A stretch of DNA of 33,565 nucleotides from Pseudomonas sp. P7548 (GTDB lineage Bacteria; Pseudomonadota; Gammaproteobacteria; Pseudomonadales; Pseudomonadaceae): contig NZ_JACARO010000051.1 of the NCBI RefSeq assembly GCF_013386585.1, positions 1 to 33,565 on the forward strand, read 5' to 3'. Below, piece after piece: positions 1-8,227 of this stretch. Under the pieces are notes generated by a model that was given only the letters and a program-made list of their open reading frames with translations, did no database searches and was not told the origin of the DNA. How positions within the stretch are numbered: position 1 is the first letter of the stretch; the number at the start of each line of letters is the position of its first letter. The translations under genes and the position numbers were made by a program.

Positions 1-173
1 GTCGGATTACGGGCACACCGAGCGTGAGCGAGGTGCCGAGTGTTGGGGCAAGAGCCTTTTGCTTACTTTTGGCTGGGCCGGCATTCCGGCTTTTCAAAAG
101 TGACCCGCCGTAAGGGCGGAACCATAAGCAGCCGTTACCCAAATAACGGATATGTACTCACTAAACCCACTCA
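1..173. repeat. Right-hand part of a large dispersed Pseudomonas repeat
   Basis: This stretch lies downstream of the usher gene and does not look coding. It carries three short palindromes in a row: GCCGG-CATT-CCGGC near 80-93, CCGCC-GTAA-GGGCGG near 106-121, and CCGTTA-CCCAAA-TAACGG near 134-151. Positions 3-19 are identical to the last 17 bases of the window, where the left part of what looks like the same element ends. I infer that this is the second half of a dispersed element whose first half lies just outside the window. The hairpins could also help end or stabilise the usher mRNA. Confidence 0.6.
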
Positions 174-2684
174 TCAAGGCCCACACACCAACACCCGCCG
201 CTCATAATTCAACGCCTTGTTCTGCACCCCCAACGCATACGAAGCCGTGCAACTACGATCCCCCCACTTGATCACCAGCGTCCCCTGGTCCTGCTCGACC
301 AACGCCAACGCATTCCCATTCGGATCAGCAATCGCCAACTGCTTGCCCGTAGCGTCCTCCAACGAAGCCCCAAACCCCAATGGCTGACGCTGCGCATCCA
401 ACAACTCAAACAACACCCGCCTGCCCGTGGTTCCGCTGTAGTGCGCAACCACGATGGCCCCTCGGCGCGGCACCACCTGCTGGGTGGCGTTGGTAATTTC
501 AACGTCGGCGCCCAAGTCCCGGGTGTCGAGGCTGATCCAGTTGACCCGATAAGGTTGGGCCGTCGGAATCACCGCATAGCCGTTGCGACCAGTCTCAACG
601 CCGCTGTAGCTGCTGATCCGGGCCCCGGAAATGCCCGCCACCTCGGCCAGTGCAAAGGTCTCGCTGACCGTCTGCCCCAGGTTGATCCCGCCGCTGTGGG
701 CCACCACGGAACCGGCGAGGTTGAGATTCTGCGCGTTGTAGCCCTGGCCCTGGCTATAGCCCAGGCTGACATCCGCCACCGAGGTGCGGCTGTTGATGTT
801 CACCGAACCGGAATCCCCGCTGGTGTCGCTGTGCCCGGCCTGTACCGAATAGAACGTGTCGCTGGTGTCGGCGACATAGCCGTTGATGCCCGCCTGGGTG
901 GTGGTGTCGCCGTGCTGGCTGCTGGTGGTGACAAATGCCCGTGGCGCGCGGGCCTGGCTGCCCAGTGGGAACGAGATGGACAGGTTCACCTGGGTGTCAC
1001 TGCTCGGCTCACCCCAGGTGACAATCTGCTGGGTGCGCGTCACGCCGAGGTTGTAGCTCAGGTTGCCCCAGTTGCTCGTATACCCGGCCGAGAAACTCTG
1101 GGAGCCGCCGCGATTCCAGTAGCGCTGGTCACTGGCGTTCACATACAGGCTGCCGAATTCGCGCTGGCGCCCGATGCTCTGGTTGATGGTCAGGTCGGTG
1201 CGGGTTTTTGAATGGCCACTGCGCACGCGGAGGTTGTCGCTGAGGTCTTCGACATGGTCGTTGAAGCTGCGATAACCCTCGGTGGAGTAACGGTAGGCTG
1301 CCAGGGTGAAATTGGTGTCGGTGCCGGCAAAGGTCTTGGCGTACAACGCACGCACGCTGCTGCCCTGGGTGGTCTGCCCCTGGGCCTTGCTCGATGAATG
1401 GGTCACGTCCAGCGATACCGCACCCAACGCGGTGTTGCGGCCGGCGCCGAGGGACAGGGCGCTGTAGTCCTCGCTGGCCTGCACGCCGACGATGCCGCTG
1501 AGGTTGCTGGTCAAGCCATAGGCCAGGGTGCCGCTCAGAAAACGCGGGGTGGCCAGGCCGTCGGTGTTGCTGTTGAAGCGACCCGCCGAGAGGCTGTACT
1601 TGACCTGCCCCTCGCGCACCATGATCGGCAGGCTGGAAAACGCCTGCGTCGTCACGCGGCGGGTGCCGTCGGCTTCGATCACGGTGATCTGCAAATCGCC
1701 GTTGGAGCCGCTGGGGTAGATATCGTTGATCTCGAACGGCCCCGGCGCAACGCTGGCGGTGTAGAGGATGTAGTCGTTCTGGCGGATCTCCACCGTCGCG
1801 TTGGTCTGTGCCACGCCACGGATCACGGGGGCGTAGCCGCGCTCGCTGTCGGCACGCATGCCGTCGTCGGAGGCCAGTTTGACCCCGCGATAGCGCACGC
1901 TGTCGAACAGGTCGGTGTCGGAAAAAATCTCACCGGCGCTGAACTGGCCCTTGATCGCCGTCACGTCGTGCTGCACGTAGCTGCGGTTACTGGTGTAGGT
2001 GTTCTTGCGCCCGGTGCCACCGCTGAGGTTCGATTCGTTGCGCAAGCGCCAGGCCCCCAGGTTGATGCCGTTGCGCAGGCCCAGGTTGTTGGCGACGCGT
2101 GTGTCATGGTCACCGGCGGAGCGACTGCTGTTGAGCTGGTAGTTGATGAACGCGGCAGGTACGCCATCGTCCCACAGCTGCGGGTCGACGTACCCGCGCA
2201 AGCCGCGCTGCATGGCCACTTGCGGAATGCTCGCAAGCAGGCGCAGGCGGCTGCTGTCGTAGCGCACTGTGGCGTCTTCGATCAGGGCGGCCAGTGGGTA
2301 GCAGTCCTGTGGGTGCTGCGGGTCGAGTTTGCCTTGGGCCTCAAGGCGGGCCATGTCGATGCCCAATTGCTTGAGCAGGTCGAGGGTCAGGCAGGCTTGC
2401 ACCTGGTCATTTTGCGGGTTGCGCTTGAAGTCGATATCGCGCCGGCCCACCAGCACTTCGTTGCTGTACAGGTCTACCCGGTAAGTGCCCGGCAACACGC
2501 TGTTGGCCGACAGCAGCTGTTGCAGGTCGACCGGGGACTGCGAGCCCTGCAGGAAGGTGGTGTTGAAGGTTTGCGCGGCCTCGTCGGCCATGGCCCAGGC
2601 GGGCAGGCTGGCGGCAATCGCCAGCCACAGCGTCTTCAACTTCAGTGCGTCACACGCGGACCAGTTGCAGGAAAGAAAAGACAT
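174..2684 (-). CDS. Fimbrial outer-membrane usher (FimD/PapC family)
   Basis: Predicted outer-membrane usher of 836 residues, close to the usual 800-870, that would assemble and export the fimbrial subunits encoded beside it. The first ~33 residues form a signal peptide with an LWLAIAASLPAWA core before ADEA. The N-terminal usher domain follows (FNTTFLQG, then a PGTYRVDLYSN segment), then the barrel and plug region (RGYAPVIRGVAQTNATVEIRQ around residues 280-300) and a C-terminal domain with the paired cysteines usual for the family (CTASYALG and VLVCGP at the very end). The ATG at 2684 is preceded by AGG about 8 nt upstream. It lies 50 bp after the chaperone gene and is the last gene of the subunit-chaperone-usher unit. 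The family call is very sure; the type of fimbria is inferred from neighbours as Cup/CupD-like. Confidence 0.97.
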   Translation of the reverse strand: MSFLSCNWSACDALKLKTLWLAIAASLPAWAMADEAAQTFNTTFLQGSQSPVDLQQLLSANSVLPGTYRVDLYSNEVLVGRRDIDFKRNPQNDQVQACLTLDLLKQLGIDMARLEAQGKLDPQHPQDCYPLAALIEDATVRYDSSRLRLLASIPQVAMQRGLRGYVDPQLWDDGVPAAFINYQLNSSRSAGDHDTRVANNLGLRNGINLGAWRLRNESNLSGGTGRKNTYTSNRSYVQHDVTAIKGQFSAGEIFSDTDLFDSVRYRGVKLASDDGMRADSERGYAPVIRGVAQTNATVEIRQNDYILYTASVAPGPFEINDIYPSGSNGDLQITVIEADGTRRVTTQAFSSLPIMVREGQVKYSLSAGRFNSNTDGLATPRFLSGTLAYGLTSNLSGIVGVQASEDYSALSLGAGRNTALGAVSLDVTHSSSKAQGQTTQGSSVRALYAKTFAGTDTNFTLAAYRYSTEGYRSFNDHVEDLSDNLRVRSGHSKTRTDLTINQSIGRQREFGSLYVNASDQRYWNRGGSQSFSAGYTSNWGNLSYNLGVTRTQQIVTWGEPSSDTQVNLSISFPLGSQARAPRAFVTTSSQHGDTTTQAGINGYVADTSDTFYSVQAGHSDTSGDSGSVNINSRTSVADVSLGYSQGQGYNAQNLNLAGSVVAHSGGINLGQTVSETFALAEVAGISGARISSYSGVETGRNGYAVIPTAQPYRVNWISLDTRDLGADVEITNATQQVVPRRGAIVVAHYSGTTGRRVLFELLDAQRQPLGFGASLEDATGKQLAIADPNGNALALVEQDQGTLVIKWGDRSCTASYALGVQNKALNYERRVLVCGP

Positions 2685-2734
2685 GCGAAGACCTGTGGCA
2701 TCCCGGATGAGCGAGCAAGTGCGAGCAGCAGCGC

Positions 2735-3466
2735 TCAGGGTTTGAGGCGCGACTCGGTGGCGTGTGTGATGCCCCCGGCCAGAGTGGCGGTGTACGGGGT
2801 TTGCGCGCCGTAGTCATTGATGCTCAAGAACGACAACGGCAGCGTGCCGCTGGCGGTCAGGCCCTTGAGCGGGAACTGTTTTTCTTCCCCCGGGGCGACC
2901 ATGGTGGAATCGCTGGCCAGGTGGTCCTGCACGCTGATGTCGGCCATGGACACGTGGTACAACGTCGGGTTTTTCACGATCAGCAGGGTCTGTGTGCCGT
3001 GTCTGACCAGCGTCCATTCCAGTTGGGCCGGGGCCTGCAGCGCGCTGCCCGGCAAGCCGGCAGGGCGGAAAAAAATCTTGATGCGTTGGCGGATGGCCAA
3101 CTGCAAGGTGTTCTCGGTGGTGCTGGCCTTGGGGATTTCCTGCACGTTGAGCCATACCACCGACTCGCGGTCAGTGGGCATGCCGCTGCCTTCGTACAGG
3201 ATGCGCAACAGTTGCTGTTCCTTGGCAAACACCCGTGCCAACGGCGGGGTGACGGCAAATGGTGCACGGCTGCCACTGGCATCGTTGCGGTCGACCCAGG
3301 ACTGGATCAGTACGTCCTGGTTGCCGTTGCGCACGGTGATGTTGGCTTCCTTGTGGTCGCCCTCGAAGACGATGCGGGTGGCATTCAATGAAATGCTGGC
3401 GGTGGCCTGGGCAGCCATGAGCATGCCCAGCAGCCCGAGGCCCATGGCAATGGAACGAGGCAGCAT
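2735..3466 (-). CDS. Periplasmic fimbrial chaperone (PapD family)
   Basis: A 243-residue periplasmic chaperone expected to cap subunits by donor-strand complementation and deliver them to the usher. A signal peptide covers about residues 1-23 (MAAQATA before SISLNATR). The arginine of the first strand (NATRIVFEG) and the lysine of RQRIKIFFRP, which anchor the subunit carboxylate in PapD-type proteins, are both present. So is the family signature PTDRESVVWLNVQEIP around residues 97-112. It sits between the major subunit and the usher, the normal order for the class. It is a divergent paralogue of the second chaperone at 13286-13972, so the locus encodes two chaperones, as cupB- and cupD-type clusters do. 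Confidence 0.96.
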   Translation of the reverse strand: MLPRSIAMGLGLLGMLMAAQATASISLNATRIVFEGDHKEANITVRNGNQDVLIQSWVDRNDASGSRAPFAVTPPLARVFAKEQQLLRILYEGSGMPTDRESVVWLNVQEIPKASTTENTLQLAIRQRIKIFFRPAGLPGSALQAPAQLEWTLVRHGTQTLLIVKNPTLYHVSMADISVQDHLASDSTMVAPGEEKQFPLKGLTASGTLPLSFLSINDYGAQTPYTATLAGGITHATESRLKP

Positions 3467-3499
3467 GAGGGGGTGTCCGGTGTCATCAGAAAGGGAATG

Positions 3500-3519
3500 G
3501 CGAGGCCCCAGGGCCTCGC
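3500..3519 (-). promoter_or_regulatory. Intercistronic hairpin after the major subunit gene
   Basis: A perfect 8-bp stem, GCGAGGCC / GGCCTCGC, with a 4-nt loop lies in the 77-bp gap between the subunit and chaperone genes. No T-run follows it on the minus strand, so it is not a full intrinsic terminator. In chaperone-usher operons a hairpin here commonly stabilises or attenuates the mRNA so that subunit exceeds chaperone and usher. That role is inferred. Confidence 0.5.
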
Positions 3520-3543
3520 GCGTTCGGTGCGCCAGGCGCCGGG

Positions 3544-4149
3544 TTATTCGTATTGCAGGATGAACGGCAGGGTGGCGTCACCGCGACCGGCCGTCGATGC
3601 GCCGGCGGCGCCGGTGGTGACGTAGGCCGCCGCGAAGCTCAGGGTGGCGTCGCCACCGTCGGTGCCCTGGCCGTGCATGGTGCTTTCAATGCGTGCGGTG
3701 GCGGGCGAGCTGAGGTCGATCAGCGTGCCCTTGCTGTCGAGCAGGGCGATGCCGACGTTCTGCGCAGTGGCCGAACCCGGGTTCAGGGCCAGGACGTTCT
3801 TGCCGGTCACCAGGCCCGAACCGCCATTGTTGGCGTCAAAGATCATCGCGACTTTGGTGCCCTGGTTGCAGTTGACGTTCAGGTTGAAGTCCTTGGCAGT
3901 CACACGGCCGGCAGTCGGGTTCTCGGCAGTGCCCATGTCCTTGATCGACACGTTGCCCATGTCCACCGAAATGGTGCGGTCGGAGTTGGCGCCGTCTACC
4001 GAGCAGGCGTCGTTGTTGATCACGCCGGTGAAGGTGATTTTGCCGCTGCCGCCCAGGGTGGGTTTCGGTACAACCGGCTCTTCGGCGAATGCACTGCCGC
4101 CGGCGCAGAGAATGGCCGAGGCGATAACAGCCAAGGAAAACTTCTTCAT
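3544..4149 (-). CDS. Major fimbrial subunit (type 1-like pilin)
   Basis: Predicted shaft pilin of 201 residues. The chosen ATG at 4149 gives an ideal signal peptide (MKKFSLAVIASAILCAGGSAFA, cleavage before EEPV). An ATG four codons upstream at 4161 is possible but adds MDII before the lysines. Fimbrin features are the strand GKITFTGVINNDACSV, the second cysteine in LNVNCNQG (forming the standard pilin disulphide), and a C-terminal beta strand ATLPFILQYE with a penultimate tyrosine, the signature recognised by chaperone and usher. It is the first gene of the subunit-chaperone-usher unit. An RcsB-like box and a matching promoter lie upstream at 4202-4244. Exported subunit polymerised on the cell surface; which surface it binds is not visible. 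Confidence 0.95.
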   Translation of the reverse strand: MKKFSLAVIASAILCAGGSAFAEEPVVPKPTLGGSGKITFTGVINNDACSVDGANSDRTISVDMGNVSIKDMGTAENPTAGRVTAKDFNLNVNCNQGTKVAMIFDANNGGSGLVTGKNVLALNPGSATAQNVGIALLDSKGTLIDLSSPATARIESTMHGQGTDGGDATLSFAAAYVTTGAAGASTAGRGDATLPFILQYE

Positions 4150-4201
4150 GATGATGTCCATAAATGTGAGGTGGAAAGTGTGGTTTCTGAACTGCCGGGA
4201 A

Positions 4202-4229
4202 ATAGTAAGAGGCGAGGGCTGGCGGGCAA
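4202..4229 (-). promoter_or_regulatory. Candidate sigma70 promoter of the fimbrial subunit operon
   Basis: On the minus strand a TTGCCC hexamer (4229-4224) and a TACTAT hexamer (4207-4202) are 16 nt apart. The start of transcription would be near 4195, giving a leader of about 46 nt. The weak -35 touches the RcsB-like box (one base between them), the position expected for an activator-dependent promoter. Inferred from sequence only. Confidence 0.5.
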
Positions 4230-4230
4230 A

Positions 4231-4244
4231 TAAGACGATTCTTA
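4231..4244 (-). promoter_or_regulatory. RcsB-like operator, site 1
   Basis: A perfect 5+5 bp palindrome around a 4-bp centre, TAAGACGATTCTTA on the plus strand. It resembles enteric RcsB/RcsAB boxes (roughly TAAGAAT..TCCTA). It lies 82-95 bp upstream of the subunit ATG and 23 nt upstream of the TACTAT hexamer. Three related sites stand at matching positions before the other transcription units of the locus. The RcsB-like regulator encoded next door is the obvious binder. Confidence 0.65.
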
Positions 4245-4308
4245 TAAGTGCAGGAGAGGAGGGCTTAGTTGTACTTTTTTAGAGGTTTTAGCCCGTATAT
4301 AAAGGGCG

Positions 4309-4331
4309 AAGCCATTGTCCATGAATGGCTT
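4309..4331 (-). terminator. Hairpin downstream of the RcsB-like gene
   Basis: AAGCCATT / AATGGCTT forms a perfect 8-bp stem with a 7-nt loop 12 bp past the stop codon of the regulator gene. On the minus strand it is followed by CGCCC and a T/A-rich run rather than a clean T-tract, so it may be a weak terminator or attenuator between the signalling and fimbrial operons. Confidence 0.35.
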
Positions 4332-4342
4332 TTAAAAGGGGG

Positions 4343-4990
4343 TTAGTTGAAGATGTTGCGCGCAAGACAATAAGCCAGAAGGTCCTGGTCGCTGCTGACA
4401 GCAAGTTTGCGCATGGCCGATATCTTTTGTGCACTGATGGTTTTGGAACTTCGGTTCTGGCTGCGGGCAATATCACTCACACTCATGCCAGAGATAAACA
4501 GACGCAGGATTTCAAACTCCTTGGGCGACAGTGTCGAGAAACGTTCGTCGATGGCTGTGAGGGTCTCGATCACGGACGTCTTGGGCGGCTCCAGGCTGCG
4601 ATAGGCACTCTGCTGGGCGATGGCCTTGAGCGCCAGTTGGATCTCGGTGTGCAACTGGCTTTTCTGGATGATGCCCACCACACCCAGTTCCTGCAGGCGG
4701 GTGAGGATCAGGTGGTTGGAGATCATCGTCAGGATCAGGATCTGCACCTGCGGGAAATGCCGTTTCAGGTATTCCACCAGCTTCAGGCCATCACCGTAGG
4801 GTGAGTCGCCCGGCATGTTGTAGTCGGTGATCACGATGTCGGCGCCCTGGCGCTGCAGCAACTCGATCAGGCCGGCCGAACAGACGGCCTCGCCCACGAC
4901 CTGGAAGCGCGTGTCGCGCTCCACCAGTTCGCGCACCCCGAGCAGCACGATCGGGTGATCGTCCGCGATTACCACGTTGAATGTCTTCAT
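4343..4990 (-). CDS. rcsB: RcsB-like response regulator (receiver + LuxR-type HTH)
   Basis: DNA-binding response regulator of 215 residues, almost the length of enteric RcsB. The receiver has the acidic pair D10/D11 (IADDHPIVLLG), phospho-acceptor D56 (VITDYNMPGD), T88 and K110. The stretch YGDGLKLVEYLKRHFP is very like RcsB. The C-terminal LuxR-type HTH (LSPKEFEILRLF, then NRSSKTISAQKISAMRKL) nearly repeats the RcsB recognition helix, so an RcsB-like target site is expected. Four such sites occur in this locus. The ATG at 4990 is 24 bp past the upstream kinase stop; a TTG at 5017 overlapping that stop is an alternative. By analogy with PA14 RcsB and cupD it probably activates the adjacent fimbrial operon. 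RocA1 of the cupC system is the other close relative. Confidence 0.9.
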   Translation of the reverse strand: MKTFNVVIADDHPIVLLGVRELVERDTRFQVVGEAVCSAGLIELLQRQGADIVITDYNMPGDSPYGDGLKLVEYLKRHFPQVQILILTMISNHLILTRLQELGVVGIIQKSQLHTEIQLALKAIAQQSAYRSLEPPKTSVIETLTAIDERFSTLSPKEFEILRLFISGMSVSDIARSQNRSSKTISAQKISAMRKLAVSSDQDLLAYCLARNIFN

Positions 4991-5013
4991 AAGGGGCCGT
5001 CCGTAATGCCAGT

Positions 5014-8000
5014 TCAAGTGAGGGGAGTGGGCCCGGGCTGGAGCGTGTCCAGGACGGCCGAAAGTCGTTGCATCACGGCCGTCACCTTGAGCGTCAGTGC
5101 AGTGTCGAGGCTGCCACGGTTAAGTGCGCTTTCCAGTTCGATGCAGGCCTGAGCCAGGCTGTTGGCCTGCACGGCACCCAGGGCGCCGGCGACTGAATGC
5201 AGCCGTTGGCCGAGGCGGTGTGCATCGCGCTGTTCCAGTGCCGCGCCGATATGCTGCAGGTCCTGTTGCACGCTGCTGATGAACAACGGGCGCATCTTGT
5301 CGGAGAGGTGCACGCTGTCGTCAAACGTTTCGGTAGGGGGCGCGACCTTGCACAGTTTGATCAACTGCGCGCGCAGGGTCTGCAGGCTCAGGGGTTTGAC
5401 CAGCCAGGCGTTCATGCCGACGGCCAGGCAGCGCACGCCTTCTTCGCGCATCGCGTTGGCCGTCACGCCTATGATCGGCAGGTGGGGCGCGTGCTCGCGC
5501 AAGGTCCTGGCCAGTTCGTAACCGTTCATCAACGGCATGTTGACGTCGGTCAGCACCAGGTCGAAGGCCTGCGGCTGCCACAGGTGCAAGGCCTGTTCGC
5601 CGTTCGAAGCCAGGCTGACCGAGCAGCCGAGCGCCTCCAGTTGTTCCTTGATGATCGCCTGGTTGATCGGGTTGTCTTCGGCCACCAGGATGCGCAGCCC
5701 CAACCGACCGGCACTCTGGGGCTGGGCCGCAGGAGGCTGTTCGTGTTTGCCCTGCTGCGCCAGGGAGACGGTGGTGGCAATGGCACGTACGTCGTGCATG
5801 TCGACCACCCAGCCCTGTTCGGTGGGCAGTGGTGGGCTGTGCGCGCCCGGCAGGCAGATGACGCGCTGGCCGATCCAGGGTTGCGCGGGTTGGTCGGGCA
5901 GCACGTCCACCAGAACGGCGGGGTGGGCACCCGGTTCCTGAGTCGGCGCGGCCAGGGCCGCCGCAATGCCCAGGCGGTTGAGCCAGTCGCACACCGATTG
6001 CGCCAATTCGCGCACCGGTGCCTGCACATACACCGGCGTGGTGCTGGGCTCCACCTGCGGCGGGCTGGTCAGCGCACCGGTACACACCGGCAAGCGGATT
6101 TTCAAAGTGAAGCTGCTGCCCAGCCCCGGCTCGCTGACGACCTTGATCTGGCCGTCCATCATCTGCGCCAACCACCGGCAGATCGGCAAGCCCAAGCCTG
6201 CGCCACCTTCGCCCGCCGTGTCCGGCGCCTGGTAGAACAGATCGAACAGCTTGGCCTGCTGCGCCTCGGCGATGCCCACGCCGGAGTCGGTCACCTGCCA
6301 TTCCAGTTGCACATGCCCGGCGTCGAGTGCGCGCACCCGGGCACGGATGACCACGCGCCCGATGTCGGTGAACTTGATCGCGTTGCTCACCAGGTTGTTG
6401 AGGATCTGGCGGATGCGCAGCGGGTCGCCCATGACGCTGTCCGGCAGTTGCGGGTCGATGCAACTGTAGAGCTGCAGGCCCTTGCGCTGAGCGAACGCGG
6501 CGTAGGTGTGCAAGGTGTCTTCGAGCATGTCCAGCGGGCAGAACTCCACGGCTTCGATCGCCATTTGCCCGGACTCGATTTTCGACACATCCAACACGTC
6601 GCTGATCAGTTGGAACAACGTGGCGGAGGAGCGCTGGATGGTGTGCAGGTAGGTTTTCTGGTGCGGGTCAAGGTCGGTCAGGCCGAGCAATTCCAGGGTG
6701 CCGAGTACGCCATACAGCGGTGTGCGGATTTCATGGCTCATGGTCGCCAGGAACAGGGTCTTGGCTTCGTTGGCCGCATCGGCGACACGGCGTGCGTCCT
6801 CCAGGGCCGAGGCATCCTCGATATGCCGGGTGATGTCGTTGAACGCATACAGGCGCACGTCCTCGGCCTGGTAACGCGTCGACACGAAGCCGATCTGCAG
6901 GTGGCGGCCTTCGATTTCCAGGTGGGTCTCGCCGCTCTCGGCGCTGTCATGGGTGCCGGCCATGGCGGCCACCAGGCGTGCGCTGCCTGGCCATTGCTGG
7001 GCGCGTTGGTTTTCGATCAACACTTCGCCGTCGCTGCGCCGCACCACGCATAACCCGGTGGGGGCGGTGTCAATGATCACGCGGCTGAAGGCCACGCTTT
7101 CGGCGATGCGCTCATGGGCCAGCCGCGCCGGCGCAATCACCTGGCGCCGGTACCAGCGGCTGCCGGCCCAACCCAGCGCCAGCAGGCTGCCGAGGAATAA
7201 CGCCAGGCTGCTCAGCGGCCACAAGGCGTAGTGGAAATACCGGGCGTAGCTCAAACCATAGATCGCGCTCCACGGCCGCTCGCCGGCCTGGGAAATCTTG
7301 AATTCGAAGCCTTGCGACGTGAAGTGCACGCCGTCGGTGAGTGGTGCCCCGGTCACTGGCGGGCCGACCAGGCGCTGGCCGTCGGGCGCGATCAATGTCA
7401 CGCGATCAAATGCCGAGCGTTCCAGCGCGCGCTGCACGTCGTCGGCCTGCGCCAGGTCCAGCAGGGTGCCGACCACCGCCGAGTCCGGGCCGTCGAGCGG
7501 GATGCCGATATAGGCGAGCAGATGGTCTGGCGCGGGCCCGGCCTGCCAGTACACGCGTTCGGGCTCAAGGCCAGGCGGCGTCTGCGCCAGGGCTTGCTGC
7601 ACCGCGTTGACCAGCGTCGGCGTGGTATTCACGGCGGGGATATCAATGGCGTAATCCGCCTGGCGGTTGAACACGAAGGTCTGCGGCGCCCCGTAAGGCG
7701 AAGAGGACCAGAAGGCGCTGTAATAGCTGGTCAGATGAGCCCCCAAGGCAAATACCCGCGGCCTGGCGCCGACACCGACGCGCTGTTCATCGAACGTCAC
7801 ATTGAAGGGCACCGAGAACGAGTACTTCTGGCCTTCGTACAAGGTGCGGCGGGTGTCGACCATGCGGCTCTTGAGGCTGACTTGTACGTCAGTGGCGCGC
7901 AGCAGTTCGGCCTGCACGCCGGGATGCGCGAGGTTCTTGAGGAACGTTTCCTGTTGCGCCAGGTTTTCCATCAGGCGTGCGAAATGGAACTGCATGGCGC

Positions 8001-8145
8001 CATAGCGGATATTGACGCCCCGCTGCAAGGACCAGTAGTTGGTGACGGCCAGCAGCAACGCGAGCCCGAACATCAGCATCAGGCTTTTGTTCAAGCGCAA
8101 TGAGCTTCGGGTAAAGGCTTCGAGGATCGCGTTATTGTGCTTCAT
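5014..8145 (-). CDS. rcsC: Hybrid sensor kinase with Hpt domain (RcsC/RocS1-like)
   Basis: Inner-membrane tripartite kinase of 1043 residues from the ATG at 8145, which begins MKHNNAIL; the reading frame is open further upstream but those codons look non-coding. Order: TM at about 21-41, an extracytoplasmic sensor region to about 300, TM at about 304-328, a PAS-like segment (DTAPTGLCVVRRSDGEV), HisKA with H471 (ATMSHEIRTP), HATPase_c (N box ILNNLVSNAIKF, G boxes DSGVGIA and GAGLGLPI), receiver with D867 (LVLTDVNMP), and a C-terminal Hpt with H983 (QRLHSVAGALGAVQ). It is probably the phosphorelay hub that passes phosphate to the RcsB-like regulator and perhaps the EAL regulator. Unlike its paralogue at 9408-12224 it carries an Hpt. 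The signal sensed is unknown. Confidence 0.93.
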   Translation of the reverse strand: MKHNNAILEAFTRSSLRLNKSLMLMFGLALLLAVTNYWSLQRGVNIRYGAMQFHFARLMENLAQQETFLKNLAHPGVQAELLRATDVQVSLKSRMVDTRRTLYEGQKYSFSVPFNVTFDEQRVGVGARPRVFALGAHLTSYYSAFWSSSPYGAPQTFVFNRQADYAIDIPAVNTTPTLVNAVQQALAQTPPGLEPERVYWQAGPAPDHLLAYIGIPLDGPDSAVVGTLLDLAQADDVQRALERSAFDRVTLIAPDGQRLVGPPVTGAPLTDGVHFTSQGFEFKISQAGERPWSAIYGLSYARYFHYALWPLSSLALFLGSLLALGWAGSRWYRRQVIAPARLAHERIAESVAFSRVIIDTAPTGLCVVRRSDGEVLIENQRAQQWPGSARLVAAMAGTHDSAESGETHLEIEGRHLQIGFVSTRYQAEDVRLYAFNDITRHIEDASALEDARRVADAANEAKTLFLATMSHEIRTPLYGVLGTLELLGLTDLDPHQKTYLHTIQRSSATLFQLISDVLDVSKIESGQMAIEAVEFCPLDMLEDTLHTYAAFAQRKGLQLYSCIDPQLPDSVMGDPLRIRQILNNLVSNAIKFTDIGRVVIRARVRALDAGHVQLEWQVTDSGVGIAEAQQAKLFDLFYQAPDTAGEGGAGLGLPICRWLAQMMDGQIKVVSEPGLGSSFTLKIRLPVCTGALTSPPQVEPSTTPVYVQAPVRELAQSVCDWLNRLGIAAALAAPTQEPGAHPAVLVDVLPDQPAQPWIGQRVICLPGAHSPPLPTEQGWVVDMHDVRAIATTVSLAQQGKHEQPPAAQPQSAGRLGLRILVAEDNPINQAIIKEQLEALGCSVSLASNGEQALHLWQPQAFDLVLTDVNMPLMNGYELARTLREHAPHLPIIGVTANAMREEGVRCLAVGMNAWLVKPLSLQTLRAQLIKLCKVAPPTETFDDSVHLSDKMRPLFISSVQQDLQHIGAALEQRDAHRLGQRLHSVAGALGAVQANSLAQACIELESALNRGSLDTALTLKVTAVMQRLSAVLDTLQPGPTPLT

Positions 8146-8227
8146 CAAGAACGTCCGCAGGCGGAGAAAAAATCGGCACTGGAAGGAGCTTAGTCGCTCC
8201 CTGCAACAAATAATCCGTGCCAGGCGC

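Noticed and set aside
441..2813. Long open frames on the plus strand opposite the usher gene
   Set aside because: High-GC antisense shadows: no family signature, no ribosome-binding site, and the minus-strand usher explains the frame fully.
4291..4304. GCCC/GGGC hairpin as a second terminator after the RcsB-like gene
   Set aside because: A 4-bp stem with a large A/T loop is too weak to call.
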